This document shows, piece by piece, positions 8,615 to 18,453 of a stretch of 64,000 bases of DNA (its first letter is position 1; every line of letters starts with the position of its first letter). The stretch comes from Fusibacter ferrireducens (GTDB lineage: Bacteria > Bacillota > Clostridia > Peptostreptococcales > Acidaminobacteraceae), in the NCBI RefSeq assembly GCF_015352425.1, contig NZ_JADKNH010000006.1:248001-312000 (forward strand), read 5' to 3'. The translations under genes and the position numbers were made by a program. The notes below the pieces were generated by a model. It saw only the letters and a program-made list of their open reading frames with translations. It ran no database searches and had not been told where the DNA came from.

Positions 8615-9556
8615 TTATCGATATTGACACATGTATGCCTGTAGCTTATCTAAAATATCTAGGTATTTAACCTTCTCAACAATATCTGCACCACTCTCAA
8701 CACACCAGCAAATAGCCATTGTGCCCTCAATATAAAGAAGTTCGCTTAGTACTTTTCTCGATATATTCAATTTTTGACTAAAAATATCAAAAACGACAGC
8801 CATCGTTTCATCAATTTTCAACTTATTTTCCTCATCCCAAAATTCATTCAACATGTACCTGGGAATATCAAAGATTGGATGCCCTATCACACCCTTTGGG
8901 TCGATTACCTTGTAACTGTTCTCTGACTTTAGGATATTATAATAATGAAAATCACCATGTAATAGGCGTTGATTCGAATATTTATGCGATAAAATCTTAT
9001 ATAATTCTTTCGCTCTTTTCATATGAAATGCAACTTCATGCCAATTTTCTTCTTGGCTAATGTAATCCGTTATTCGATATATCCAATCTTTATACGATTT
9101 AAATAACTTGTGGTCCACTTCGTCACATTGGCAATTATCAGTGTCCTTTTCATAATGTAACTGATTATATAAATCACAAAAAACATCTAACCTATGTTCA
9201 ATTTTCTTCTCTTTTATAAGTTCTGTCCCTGGCAATATATTTTCTTCTAATAAAACTCTATTGTCACGATCAATATCAATCAATTTACACATTCTACTGC
9301 CTTTAAAATATCTTAAAGCATTAACTTCACTAGTGAATTCATCCAAATTGGGGGCAAACTTCATTACAATTGGCCCATAGTTTTTTGAAAATCCTTTGAA
9401 CACCAAATTTGCGGAAAATGATTCAACTAATTCCAAGGCGTCAATACGCCATTTGACTATAAATGCGTCTATGGATTCGGAAATATCATTATAAAATTTT
9501 TCGCCAAATCTATCCCTAATTCGTGTAATGTCGTCTTTCTTAAATATATAATTCAT
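8615..9556 (-). CDS. APH(6)-type aminoglycoside/hydroxyurea phosphotransferase homologue
   Basis: A 313-residue kinase of the APH(6)/StrB group, which transfers phosphate from ATP to the 6-OH of streptomycin in characterised members. The catalytic loop LLHGDFHYYNIL (about residues 198-209) carries the essential Asp and Asn, and IDPKGVIGHPIFD supplies the metal-binding Asp. The N-lobe has a VMKFAP lysine strand. Together with the AadA-like gene 1.4 kb away this suggests an aminoglycoside-modifying accessory stretch, but the actual substrate is unproven. ATG start with a GGAGG site. Confidence 0.8.
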   Translation of the reverse strand: MNYIFKKDDITRIRDRFGEKFYNDISESIDAFIVKWRIDALELVESFSANLVFKGFSKNYGPIVMKFAPNLDEFTSEVNALRYFKGSRMCKLIDIDRDNRVLLEENILPGTELIKEKKIEHRLDVFCDLYNQLHYEKDTDNCQCDEVDHKLFKSYKDWIYRITDYISQEENWHEVAFHMKRAKELYKILSHKYSNQRLLHGDFHYYNILKSENSYKVIDPKGVIGHPIFDIPRYMLNEFWDEENKLKIDETMAVVFDIFSQKLNISRKVLSELLYIEGTMAICWCVESGADIVEKVKYLDILDKLQAYMCQYR

Positions 9557-9700
9557 GAATCTCCTCCACGTCTTTAACCTTTCAAAACGTTTGTAGGTAA
9601 AACACTTCCCTAAAGTCCTCTATGATTTCCTATGCGCCTTTATTTTAAAGCATTAACAGGAGTCGCGCAGACCTTGACTCGTAAGGACTGTAATATCAGA

Positions 9701-9721
9701 GCGATTTAGGTCATCGGCGTG
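9701..9721. repeat. Intergenic repeat box, copy 1
   Basis: A 21-nt box matching 17 of 21 positions with the copy at 10126-10146; both contain GATTTAGG and GGCGTG. Similarity fades out over about 20 nt on each side. Read on the minus strand, the box is followed by a small hairpin with GAGTC/GACTC arms. The two copies bracket the broken methyltransferase gene. Apart from this box and the minus-strand ribosome-site-like GAGAGGCGG at about 9780, the gap 9557-9799 holds nothing I can name. Confidence 0.5.
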
Positions 9722-9799
9722 TTCGGCGATGGATAATACGAAATCTATCCATAACCACTATTATAACTAATACATTACCGCCTCTCAAATTACCCATGT

Positions 9800-10069
9800 T
9801 TACTGGTTTGTAGTTCGTCTATATTTTTGGTATATACTTTAAATTTTTTGATGCAATAAATCATCTTGTCGTTTTACAAATGGTTTATTCCAAAACAATG
9901 CTAATGTACCATTATTCTTTAGTATCTTTAATGCCATTGTATAGGCTGTATCTTCAGGAATCCAATGAAATGCTGTTGAAGAGTAAAGAACATCAATACT
10001 ATTGACCAGTACCAATTCCAACTTCTATTGTTTTTTTATTTTGATTAAGTTTGGAATATTGGTGACAAA
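9800..10069 (-). pseudogene. Broken SAM-dependent methyltransferase
   Basis: Three pieces of a class I methyltransferase are visible in order on the minus strand. First is KKTIEVGIGTGQ (motif I, about 10010-10050). Next, after a frame change, comes IDVLYSSTAFHWIPEDTA ... GTLALFWNKP (motifs II-III region). Finally, after an in-frame TAA at 9839-9841, comes SIYQKYRRTTNQ. Roughly 50 residues between motif I and the AFHWI segment are deleted and the frame is shifted there. It cannot make a functional enzyme. Repeat boxes lie on both sides. Confidence 0.8.
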
Positions 10070-10125
10070 CGCACAGTGAGAATTGGCGCAATCATTGCTG
10101 CCTTTCGCAACGATTGTGATGATAG

Positions 10126-10146
10126 GTGATTTAGGAAATAGGCGTG
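10126..10146. repeat. Intergenic repeat box, copy 2
   Basis: Second copy of the 21-nt box (17 of 21 identical to 9701-9721). Read on the minus strand it is followed within about 40 nt by a hairpin with 9 of 10 paired bases (CAATCGTTGC / GCAATGATTG, 10087-10115). Confidence 0.5.
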
Positions 10147-10175
10147 GTTGATGTTGGCGTTTTTCAATATTCTTG

Positions 10176-10400
10176 TTAGAAAATTATTACTCCTAATATT
10201 GATAATGAACATAATATGCCTAAACCGATTACTATCCAGTTCTTTTTAATCTCCAGTATGTAATTTATTGTTAATAAAATTGAGCAACCTAACAACGAAT
10301 AGGGTAAAAGCCATGAATTCTCGGTGATAGTAACTACAAAGCTAATTACAATCAATATTATAAAGCCTGCTAACATTATTTTTTTATGAATCTTATCCAT
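10176..10400 (-). CDS. Small membrane protein, unknown function
   Basis: A 74-residue protein that is nearly all hydrophobic: segments at about 7-25, 32-48 and 55-74, separated by short polar turns. It has an ATG start with GAGAGGCGG just upstream. No family recognised; the neighbouring genes are also orphans of the accessory stretch. Confidence 0.55.
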   Translation of the reverse strand: MDKIHKKIMLAGFIILIVISFVVTITENSWLLPYSLLGCSILLTINYILEIKKNWIVIGLGILCSLSILGVIIF

Positions 10401-10506
10401 TTAGCCGCCTCTCTGATTTACAAATTTTGTTTCTCATTCTCATGTAGATAATATATTTATCCTTTATTAAACGCTTTCATCTAACGACTCTGTTCGCGCC
10501 CCCATA

Positions 10507-10752
10507 TTAACCACGTCTCTTATTAGACAAAATCTCTTCTTCCGTATAAATCCGAACATTTTCAAGTCCCAATTTCTTTAAAATGGCATCCATTTCAGGC
10601 TTAGATAATGCCTCAGCGTTTCGACCTTTTTCTTCTGTCGCTTTTTTGACTTCTTCTATAATCAGTTTCATTTCTTCTGGTGTTGGTATCCGCTCATTGG
10701 GATCAACACCGAGGATTTTATCGACATCTTCTCTTGTTAAAAATTGCTTCAC
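10507..10752 (-). CDS. Small charged protein, unknown function
   Basis: An 81-residue soluble protein rich in Glu and Lys. It contains two similar helical units, LTREDVDKILGVD and LSKPEMDAILKKLG (about residues 4-16 and 49-62), which look like an internal repeat of a T/S-x-x-(D/E)-(V/M)-D-x-I-L motif. GTG start, with GGAGG 6 nt upstream, supports translation. No function assigned. Confidence 0.6.
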   Translation of the reverse strand: MKQFLTREDVDKILGVDPNERIPTPEEMKLIIEEVKKATEEKGRNAEALSKPEMDAILKKLGLENVRIYTEEEILSNKRRG

Positions 10753-10939
10753 AGACAGCCTCCTTAAAATGATTTTATTTTATAACCCTATCCTTTACAT
10801 TATATCATTCTGTTTCCAATTTTCAGAATACTTTTCCATACTTCCCATGAAAATTTTAGCATATTAGTTTATACTTTCTTTTATGTTTATATATAAATCC
10901 CCAAAACACTCCTTTTGAAATCCTACTTTTTACACAACT

Positions 10940-11038
10940 ATCGCCACCTCACCGCCTCTATATTCGAAGGTACAATCCGCAGACCCAAAGGGTCGAGGAC
11001 GCTTGCACCGAAGAGTGTATAGGTTGTGTGGTGGCGAT
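10940..11038. repeat. 99-bp imperfect palindromic element
   Basis: The element begins ATCGCCACC and ends GGTGGCGAT (perfect 9-bp inverted ends). Further in, TATA/TATA, TTCG/CGAA and GGTxCAA/TTGxACC pair, and the centre is GACCC-AAA-GGGTC. The whole can fold into one long bulged hairpin. It lies 73 bp behind yajC. It is GC-richer than its surroundings and contains no ORF. A palindromic repeat family (REP or MITE-like) or a structured RNA is possible; no second copy is in the window. The rest of the gap 10753-11111 holds nothing recognisable. Confidence 0.6.
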
Positions 11039-11111
11039 CATCCAATTAATTTCATAAAATAGAAAAGACCTCTTCATCTCCCTTTCAGGAAACGAAAAAG
11101 CCTTATAATTT

Positions 11112-11423
11112 CTATTCTTCAGTAGAAGTAGTCTGTTCAATTTCAGCAACAGGTGCATCAGCAGAATGCTCAACCGTAGAAATTGCCCATTTTTTAAAAG
11201 TTAATTTCGTTTTAGCGGCACCTATTTCTAGAACCACATCATCTTCTTTAACATTTAAAATTCTGCCGGAGATGCCACCAATTGTAACAACTTCATCCCC
11301 TTGCTTTAAGTTACTTCTTAATTCTTGCAATTGCTTGTTTTTCTTATTTTGTGGTCTTATCATTAAGAAATACATCAAACCAAAGAAAAACGCAATATAA
11401 GCTACCAAACCTAAAGTTCCCAT
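11112..11423 (-). CDS. yajC: Preprotein translocase subunit YajC
   Basis: A 103-residue Sec translocon accessory protein with one N-terminal membrane helix (about 5-21), the hallmark FLMIRPQNKKNKQ directly after it, and the cytosolic GDEVVTIGGISGRI core (about 43-56). The acidic, Thr/Glu-rich tail is variable in the family. It works with SecDF in protein export. The gene follows tgt in the classical queA-tgt-yajC order, with 74 bp between. Confidence 0.93.
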   Translation of the reverse strand: MGTLGLVAYIAFFFGLMYFLMIRPQNKKNKQLQELRSNLKQGDEVVTIGGISGRILNVKEDDVVLEIGAAKTKLTFKKWAISTVEHSADAPVAEIEQTTSTEE

Positions 11424-11497
11424 TATGCCACTCCTTCAAAACAGTTTTTTATCTATTTATTATTATAACAGAATTTAAAATATTTAAAAGGGAAATC

Positions 11498-12631
<1,134 letters not shown>

Positions 12632-12686
12632 TCACGCATCCTTTATTCATTCGTATTGGGGTAAACTGTCATATATTTTTCTTTTT

Positions 12687-13709
12687 CTACAAAATCAGCA
12701 TGGCATCGCCAAAGCTAAAAAAACGATATTGCTCTTTCACGGCAATTTCATAAGCCTCTAAAACCTTTTCCTTACTAGAAAGGGCACTGACCAACATGAT
12801 AAGAGTGGATTCTGGCAAATGAAAATTGGTAATAAGGCCATCTATCACCTTGAATTCATAGCCTGGGTAGATAAAAATTTCCGTCCAACCACTGGCTTCT
12901 ATCAGTTTACCATGCTCATTTGCAATGGTTTCAATCGTCCTTGTGGATGTGGTCCCAACAGAGATCACACGTCCGCCATTTGCTTTAGTCCGATTGATGA
13001 TCTCAGCATTTTCAGCATCTAGCATATAATACTCTGAATGCATCTTATGATTCAATACATCATCTACTTTAACCGGTCTAAAAGTGCCAAGCCCCACATG
13101 TAGTGTTACATAAGCAATTTGGATACCTTGCGCTTGTAGCGCACTCATAAGCTCTTCTGTAAAATGAAGTCCCGCTGTGGGTGCCGCCGCTGATCCATCA
13201 TACTTTGCATAAACTGTGTTATAGCGCTTTGGATCATCCAATTTGGCAGTGATATAAGGCGGTAATGGCATGTTTCCAAGCTCATCTAAGATGGCCTCAA
13301 AAATACCTTCATAAGTAAATTCTATAATCCTTGACCCCTCATCACCCATAGCCACCACTTCACAAGTCAATTGGCCTTCTCCAAAAGTAAAAACAGTCCC
13401 AATTTTTGCTTTTTTACCGGGTTTAACCAAGGTCTCCCAGCGTCTTTCACTGAGACGTTTTAAAAGCAGAAATTCAACCACTGCTCCTGTGTCCTTTGTG
13501 CCAAATAATCTAGCTGGAATGACCTTCGTGTTATTTAGCACCAAGCAATCACCGGGTTTTAAATAATCTTGAATATCCTTGAATATTTTATGATGGAGCT
13601 CACCTGTTTCACGATCAAGTACCATCAACCTAGATGCCGACCGATTTTCAAGTGGCACTTGAGCAATTAATGTTTCTGGTAAATCAAAATAAAAATCTTT
13701 TGTCTTCAT
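12687..13709 (-). CDS. queA: S-adenosylmethionine:tRNA ribosyltransferase-isomerase
   Basis: A 340-residue enzyme that moves the ribosyl part of SAM onto preQ1-modified tRNA to give epoxyqueuosine. Conserved features include [12 protein letters not shown] at the N-terminus, the [16 protein letters not shown] strand (about 54-69), APTAGLHFT (about 174-182), [10 protein letters not shown] and NFHLPESTL. Normal length for the family. It heads the queA-tgt-yajC group, but an unusual 15-bp repeat array lies just upstream of its start. Confidence 0.97.
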   Translation of the reverse strand: MKTKDFYFDLPETLIAQVPLENRSASRLMVLDRETGELHHKIFKDIQDYLKPGDCLVLNNTKVIPARLFGTKDTGAVVEFLLLKRLSERRWETLVKPGKKAKIGTVFTFGEGQLTCEVVAMGDEGSRIIEFTYEGIFEAILDELGNMPLPPYITAKLDDPKRYNTVYAKYDGSAAAPTAGLHFTEELMSALQAQGIQIAYVTLHVGLGTFRPVKVDDVLNHKMHSEYYMLDAENAEIINRTKANGGRVISVGTTSTRTIETIANEHGKLIEASGWTEIFIYPGYEFKVIDGLITNFHLPESTLIMLVSALSSKEKVLEAYEIAVKEQYRFFSFGDAMLIL

Positions 13710-13730
13710 ATTTATAGCCTCAAATCGTCT

Positions 13731-13813
13731 TATCTTTTATCAAATTATCTTTTATCAAATTATCTTTTATCAAATTATCTTTTATCAAATTATCTTTTAT
13801 CAATCTATTTTAT
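13731..13813. repeat. 15-bp tandem repeat array upstream of queA
   Basis: Four perfect head-to-tail copies of CAAATTATCTTTTAT (13741-13800), with a partial copy before and a degenerate one after. It lies between the queA start and the SpoIID gene, likely in the queA leader or promoter. The unit is AT-only apart from two C, a typical slippage-prone variable tandem repeat. Apart from this array and the hairpin at 13991, the gap 13710-14036 shows nothing. Confidence 0.85.
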
Positions 13814-13990
13814 CTGATGCACTATTGTTTGTTCATCACTTTAATCAAACATAGATGATTGTATCTAAAATTGCCTTAAGATGCAATAGTAAAAATCTCC
13901 AATCTTAAATTATAGTCAGAGTGGCAGAATCTCATTTTACATGAACCCTTCGCCATATGCTTTACCATATACTTCCCGCAAATGATATCA

Positions 13991-14021
13991 AGCGGTAAAA
14001 AGTTGCTCAACTTTTAGCGCT
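13991..14021. terminator. Hairpin behind the SpoIID-type gene
   Basis: An imperfect 13-14 bp stem (AGCGGTAAAAAGTTG / CAACTTTTAGCGCT) begins 15 bp after the SpoIID stop codon. There is no clear T-run on the minus strand, so termination would be weak; it could also be an mRNA 3'-end stabiliser. Confidence 0.4.
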
Positions 14022-14036
14022 TAATACTCTAACCCA

Positions 14037-15842
14037 TTATTGGATGGCTCTAACGTGAGTTCCCGGATAATAGTGTTCTAAGATTTGATCATAAGTAAAT
14101 CCCATCTCCGCCATTTTCTTAGCCCCCCATTGACTCATGCCTAGCCCGTGCCCGTAACCTCTACCATAGAAAGTCACCTTGCCAGTGACCAGGTTCATAT
14201 TATTCTCCATGAGAAATTGAGGGCCGGAAGGCAAGATCGATGCTTGGGATTGGTTCGACACCGTTTGAGTGGATTCAGGCACCGTATTCGCCACATTCGT
14301 CACATTCGTCACAACACTGCTCACAGCATTGCCATCATGTGCGGCACTGCCACTTACTGTCTCTAAGCCTTGATTTGTTATGGCCTGGAGGCCATCCAAA
14401 GCCACTTCTTCAGTGCCGTTTGAAGTTGCCACCACAATCGTCTGCCTCTGTGTCGTGCCACCTCTTGAAACGGCCACAGAAGATCTCGGCACAGATGAAT
14501 CCACATATTGATAGTCCGTAAAGGTTGGATTAAAGCTAAAGCTCATACTCTTTAAAACCGTATACCCGAGGACACTTCTTGCTTTTTCCTTAAGAAGTGT
14601 TGCCGTCCCCGAAGTTCCGACAAAATCCAGCTTGGTCACACGACCATGACTGGTGCGCTCCTGTATGCGTATACCCGTTAAGGTGCCAATCTGATAACCT
14701 GCTGCACTTAATTTTTGTTGTATTTCAGAAGTGCTCAGTTCCAGTGTCCAAGTGGCATTTGGAGCATTTAGAGAATAGCCGTCCACAACGCCTTGAATAT
14801 AAGGCAGATCGCCTGACCAAATCTGACCAATGTCATCTGTTTCACCACCACTGTTCGAATGGTAGTAGCAAGATGCCAAGGTATCTTGATAATATAAGCC
14901 CACACCTGCGGTCATATCCACAGCTTGATTACTGGTTGGTTTTTCCACAGAATAGCCTCCATAGACTTGACAATCCGTAGTTGCACAGACGTCAAATCCA
15001 AATGCGTCATGCTTCCCTCCTGACGTATACACGAAATTACTGGCTGTGATCGCCTGCGCTTTAAGCGCTTCAAGTGGCCAATCACCGCTCATCTCTTTTG
15101 GCAAGACGCCATAGAGATACTCTGGCATGGTCACACGATTAATCACTGTGAAATCACTGCCAGATTGTCTCAAAATTCTTATTGAATTGCGATATTTAAC
15201 GTTTTTGAGTTCAAAAACAGACGTTTTTAATGCATAAATCCCCTCGGAAGTATCATAGGCCATAAGCGGCATATCCCCTGAATAGATCATAACCCTGCTC
15301 TTATTGGGTTCAATAATAGAAAGACTTGCGTTTGGAAACAATGCTTGATAACCAGCTATACTGGCGTTTGCAGAAGCTCTATCGACAAAACTCCCCACTG
15401 CTAATTGCCATCCTTTTTCGCAATTAATGTAAACTTCTGAACTCACTGCCTTATAGGTCATGTAATCATTGATCAAGGCATCATAACTGGGTGCACTCTG
15501 TCCGATGCCCACATGGTAGCCCCCTTTTACAGAACCATTTTGATAGTAATCTGAATAAGATTCGTCTAAAACACCTTGTTCACTATAAAAACCATCTTTA
15601 TAAAAAGTCAGAGTGGCATAGTTTGATAAATCTACTAACATATTAAAATATAGATCCTGATAGAAGCCAAAAGCAAACCCTTCATCAGCAGATATCCCCA
15701 CCGGATAAGTGTTGTTCGCACCATAAATAAGCCCCACATCAACCCAGTTTTTAACCGTTGACATGCTCATCCCCACAGACCCATTCAGACATAAAACGAA
15801 GATTATAATTGTAAAGATCACACTTTTAGACGTTCTCGTCAT
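14037..15842 (-). CDS. SpoIID/LytB-domain peptidoglycan enzyme
   Basis: A 601-residue exported protein with an N-terminal signal sequence (about 8-27). A SPOR-like segment follows (about 135-185: GWQLAVGSFVDRASANASIAG). The SpoIID/LytB domain starts at YLYGVLPKEMSGDWPLEALKAQA (about 240-262) and ends with GRGYGHGLGMSQWGAKKMAE near the C-terminus. A Ser/Thr/Val-rich linker of about 100 residues interrupts the domain. SpoIID proteins are lytic transglycosylases acting on denuded glycan in sporulation; LytB relatives modify amidases. GGAGG at the correct spacing points to the ATG at 15842 rather than earlier GTG/ATG codons. It follows ruvB by 24 bp, an order common in clostridia. Confidence 0.88.
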   Translation of the reverse strand: MTRTSKSVIFTIIIFVLCLNGSVGMSMSTVKNWVDVGLIYGANNTYPVGISADEGFAFGFYQDLYFNMLVDLSNYATLTFYKDGFYSEQGVLDESYSDYYQNGSVKGGYHVGIGQSAPSYDALINDYMTYKAVSSEVYINCEKGWQLAVGSFVDRASANASIAGYQALFPNASLSIIEPNKSRVMIYSGDMPLMAYDTSEGIYALKTSVFELKNVKYRNSIRILRQSGSDFTVINRVTMPEYLYGVLPKEMSGDWPLEALKAQAITASNFVYTSGGKHDAFGFDVCATTDCQVYGGYSVEKPTSNQAVDMTAGVGLYYQDTLASCYYHSNSGGETDDIGQIWSGDLPYIQGVVDGYSLNAPNATWTLELSTSEIQQKLSAAGYQIGTLTGIRIQERTSHGRVTKLDFVGTSGTATLLKEKARSVLGYTVLKSMSFSFNPTFTDYQYVDSSVPRSSVAVSRGGTTQRQTIVVATSNGTEEVALDGLQAITNQGLETVSGSAAHDGNAVSSVVTNVTNVANTVPESTQTVSNQSQASILPSGPQFLMENNMNLVTGKVTFYGRGYGHGLGMSQWGAKKMAEMGFTYDQILEHYYPGTHVRAIQ

Positions 15843-15866
15843 TATTGCCTCCATCACGATTTCATA

Positions 15867-16904
15867 TTAATCAAAAGTCACTTCCATTTGTTCCACATTG
15901 AGTACCATTTGATATCCCAAATGTGTTCTCGCCTTGTTCGTCACAACGCGCCCTCTAGGCGTCCTGTTGATAAATCCAATTTGCATCAAATAAGGTTCAT
16001 ACACATCTTCAATTGTATTGGCTTCTTCACCGGTGGCCGCTGCAAGCGTTTCCACACCAACGGGACCGCCATCGAAGTTTTCGATCATATTGATAATAAT
16101 CTTTCGATCCACAGCATCAAGGCCCAGTGCATCCACTTCTAAAAGATCCAGTGCCGCTTTAGCGATTGCTTTAGTCACCACACCAGTGCCCTTTACTTGT
16201 GCATAATCTCTGACTCTTTTCAAAAGCCTGTTGACAATACGCGGTGTCCCTCGACTTCTCATGGCCATTTCTTCACAGGCATTGTCATCAATTTCTATGT
16301 TGAGCACCTTGGCAGAACGCTTAATAATCTGGCTCAATTCTTCAACATTGTAGAGATCCAGTTTGCAAATAACACCAAAACGATCTCTAAGTGGTGACGT
16401 CAACTGTCCTGCACGCGTAGTGGCGCCCACTAGAGTAAATTTAGGCAGATCAAGTCTCACCGAGCGTGCTCCAGGGCCTTTCCCTATGACGATATCTATG
16501 GCGAAATCCTCCATTGCTGGGTAGAGCACTTCTTCAACATGTCTTGGCAATCGATGAATTTCATCGATAAAGAGCACATCGCCCTCTTTCATACTGGTGA
16601 GTATGGCTGCGAGATCGCCTGGTCTCTCAATCGCTGGCCCGGAAGTGATTTTCACATCAACCCCCATCTCATTTGCAATGATACAGGATAAAGTGGTCTT
16701 ACCAAGCCCTGGAGGTCCATACAAGAGCACATGATCCAAAGATTCATCTCTCATCTTCGCCGCTTGAATGAATATATTCAATTTTTCTTTTGTCTTCTCT
16801 TGCCCCACGTACTCAATCATTTGCTTAGGTCGTATATGATTTTCACCTAACACATCTTCTTCTACGAGCTTAGGGGTGATAAATCGCTCCATTTCCATGT
16901 CCAA
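15867..16904 (-). CDS. ruvB: Holliday junction branch migration helicase RuvB
   Basis: A 345-residue AAA+ ATPase that drives branch migration of Holliday junctions on RuvA. Walker [10 protein letters not shown] (about 64-72), Walker [10 protein letters not shown] (about 114-122), sensor 1 LVGATTRAG and the arginine-finger region SPLRDRFG are intact, followed by the winged-helix C-terminus ending near [10 protein letters not shown]. Translation appears to start at TTG with GGGAG 6 nt upstream; an ATG two codons later is the alternative. ruvA lies 19 bp upstream. No ruvC is in the window. Confidence 0.97.
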   Translation of the reverse strand: MDMEMERFITPKLVEEDVLGENHIRPKQMIEYVGQEKTKEKLNIFIQAAKMRDESLDHVLLYGPPGLGKTTLSCIIANEMGVDVKITSGPAIERPGDLAAILTSMKEGDVLFIDEIHRLPRHVEEVLYPAMEDFAIDIVIGKGPGARSVRLDLPKFTLVGATTRAGQLTSPLRDRFGVICKLDLYNVEELSQIIKRSAKVLNIEIDDNACEEMAMRSRGTPRIVNRLLKRVRDYAQVKGTGVVTKAIAKAALDLLEVDALGLDAVDRKIIINMIENFDGGPVGVETLAAATGEEANTIEDVYEPYLMQIGFINRTPRGRVVTNKARTHLGYQMVLNVEQMEVTFD

Positions 16905-16923
16905 CTGAAGCTCCCTTCTATTT

Positions 16924-17523
16924 CTATTGTGTCATCAACTTTTTAAGTGCAGCTTTGAGAATCTCTTCTACAGTCATACCGCTGATATCCATAAGCTTTA
17001 AGACAGATTGAGCTTCGTTTCTGGTATAGCCAAGCGTCATAAGTGCCTCTAATGCATCAGACTCGACGCCTCCTGTAATCACATGAGTTTCTATCTGAGT
17101 ATCCGCACTGATCAGCATGGACTTACCAACCTTATCTTTTAATTCCAGTATGATGCGCTCTGCTGTTTTCTTCCCAACACCATGAGCCGCAGTCATGGCT
17201 TTAACATCATTCGAAGCGATAATAGCTGCCACCGAAATATAATTGAGTGAAGACAATATACCAATGCCCACTTTGGTGCCTACACCACTTACTGAAGTCA
17301 AAAGTCTAAACATGTGAAGCTCTTCTTTTGTGCTGAACCCCACAAGCGAAATGGCATCTTCTCTGACAATCATCTCTGTATGGATGATGATCTCCTCGCC
17401 GACAACATCAAAATCTGAAATCGAATTTGCCGATGTAAAGACACGATAACCCATTCCATTATTCTCCACTACAATGTGATCTACATCTATATGGTAAAGT
17501 TTTCCCTTAATAAAATCTATCAT
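16924..17523 (-). CDS. ruvA: Holliday junction DNA-binding protein RuvA
   Basis: A 199-residue junction-binding tetramer subunit. The N-terminal OB fold ([20 protein letters not shown]), two helix-hairpin-helix motifs around [15 protein letters not shown] (about 89-103) and [20 protein letters not shown] (start about 124), and the C-terminal RuvB-binding domain ([13 protein letters not shown]) are seen. Usual length. GGAG site before ATG. First gene of the ruvA-ruvB-spoIID run. Confidence 0.97.
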   Translation of the reverse strand: MIDFIKGKLYHIDVDHIVVENNGMGYRVFTSANSISDFDVVGEEIIIHTEMIVREDAISLVGFSTKEELHMFRLLTSVSGVGTKVGIGILSSLNYISVAAIIASNDVKAMTAAHGVGKKTAERIILELKDKVGKSMLISADTQIETHVITGGVESDALEALMTLGYTRNEAQSVLKLMDISGMTVEEILKAALKKLMTQ

Positions 17524-17548
17524 TTTCCACTCCTGTGTTGTGATGATT

Positions 17549-18265
17549 TTATATCAACACAATATTTTTAAAACCCTTTTGGATCGCATAATTTTCAATC
17601 GAACGCATATAAGCTGTACTTGGCGGTTTGAGCTTTTTGCCCTCACCTTTTACCCCATGATTTCTAAAAGCAATTAATTTGTACCTGAGGTTGCAACCCT
17701 CATGTGCGCTGAGCCAATCTATCAGAGCTTGATCATCCACGAACTCTGGAATAATAACCGTTCGTATTTCATACAATTTGCTTATAGCGTTCAAATAGAT
17801 AAAGTTTTCAAGTACACGTTTATTATCGAGACCCGTCAGAGTCTTGTGTATTTTTGAATCCAAGGCCTTTAAATCCAACATAAAACCATCTACATGAGCC
17901 TCTAACGTTTTTAAATGCGCCAAAGACATGTGACCATTTGTATCGATTAAGATGTGAATGCCCTCTGCTTTAAGTAAACGGCACACAGCAATTAAGAACT
18001 CCATTTGCAAGGTACATTCTCCGCCAGAAAAAGTCACCCCAGAAATATAATCCTTAAAAGGTAAAATCATATCCACAAGTGCTTCTGGTGAATACGTATG
18101 AACCTCTGAGGCCTCTTCAGCCGTCAAAAGCTTGACCGACTTAATCGTCTCTGGATTATGACAGTATAGGCAGTTGAACTGGCACCCTTGTAAAAAGACC
18201 ACAAAGCGGTTCCCAGGACCATCCACTGCTGAATTTTTAATCATATTTCTTATATAACCGATCAT
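17549..18265 (-). CDS. yjjW: Glycyl-radical enzyme activase, YjjW family
   Basis: A 238-residue radical-SAM protein. The cluster motif C28-x3-C32-x2-C35 (GCQFNCLYC) follows the VDGPGNR segment typical of activases, and GVTFSGGECTLQ is the SAM-binding GGE motif. It lacks the extra ferredoxin insert of some activases. It should install the glycyl radical on the YjjI protein encoded 820 bp upstream. A nitroreductase gene with its own terminator separates them. A near-palindrome TTTGG-N8-CCAAA (18339-18356) precedes it and could be an operator. Confidence 0.88.
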   Translation of the reverse strand: MIGYIRNMIKNSAVDGPGNRFVVFLQGCQFNCLYCHNPETIKSVKLLTAEEASEVHTYSPEALVDMILPFKDYISGVTFSGGECTLQMEFLIAVCRLLKAEGIHILIDTNGHMSLAHLKTLEAHVDGFMLDLKALDSKIHKTLTGLDNKRVLENFIYLNAISKLYEIRTVIIPEFVDDQALIDWLSAHEGCNLRYKLIAFRNHGVKGEGKKLKPPSTAYMRSIENYAIQKGFKNIVLI

Positions 18266-18380
18266 ATCTACCTCTCTCCTATTATATAAGTGTCTTCTTC
18301 TTTATTCAAGCTATAGTGGCATTAAGCTTTTGTTTCAAATTTGGGTGTACCACCAAAAGGTAGCACACTGCACTCAAGAA

Positions 18381-18421
18381 ATAAAAAATGCTAAAACAGA
18401 ACTGCAAATCTGCTTTAGCAT
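18381..18421 (-). terminator. Terminator behind the nitroreductase gene
   Basis: The stem ATGCTAAAGCAGA / TCTGTTTTAGCAT has one imperfection and an 8-nt loop, and on the minus strand is followed by TTTTTTATTT. It lies 33 bp behind the nitroreductase stop and separates it from the yjjW transcript. Confidence 0.75.
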
Positions 18422-18453
18422 CTTGATTTTTTATCGATAGAGCAAATGAATTC

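Noticed and set aside
5020-10800. Chromosomal integron cassette array (many single genes in one orientation with structured gaps).
   Set aside because: No integrase gene is visible and no paired RYYYAAC/GTTRRRY attC ends could be matched; only one pair of related boxes was found.
10958-11173. 71-codon minus-strand frame across the palindromic element and the yajC end.
   Set aside because: It lies in another frame of yajC and reads through the palindrome; there is no ribosome site.
13731-13813. CRISPR array.
   Set aside because: The units are contiguous 15-mers without spacers.
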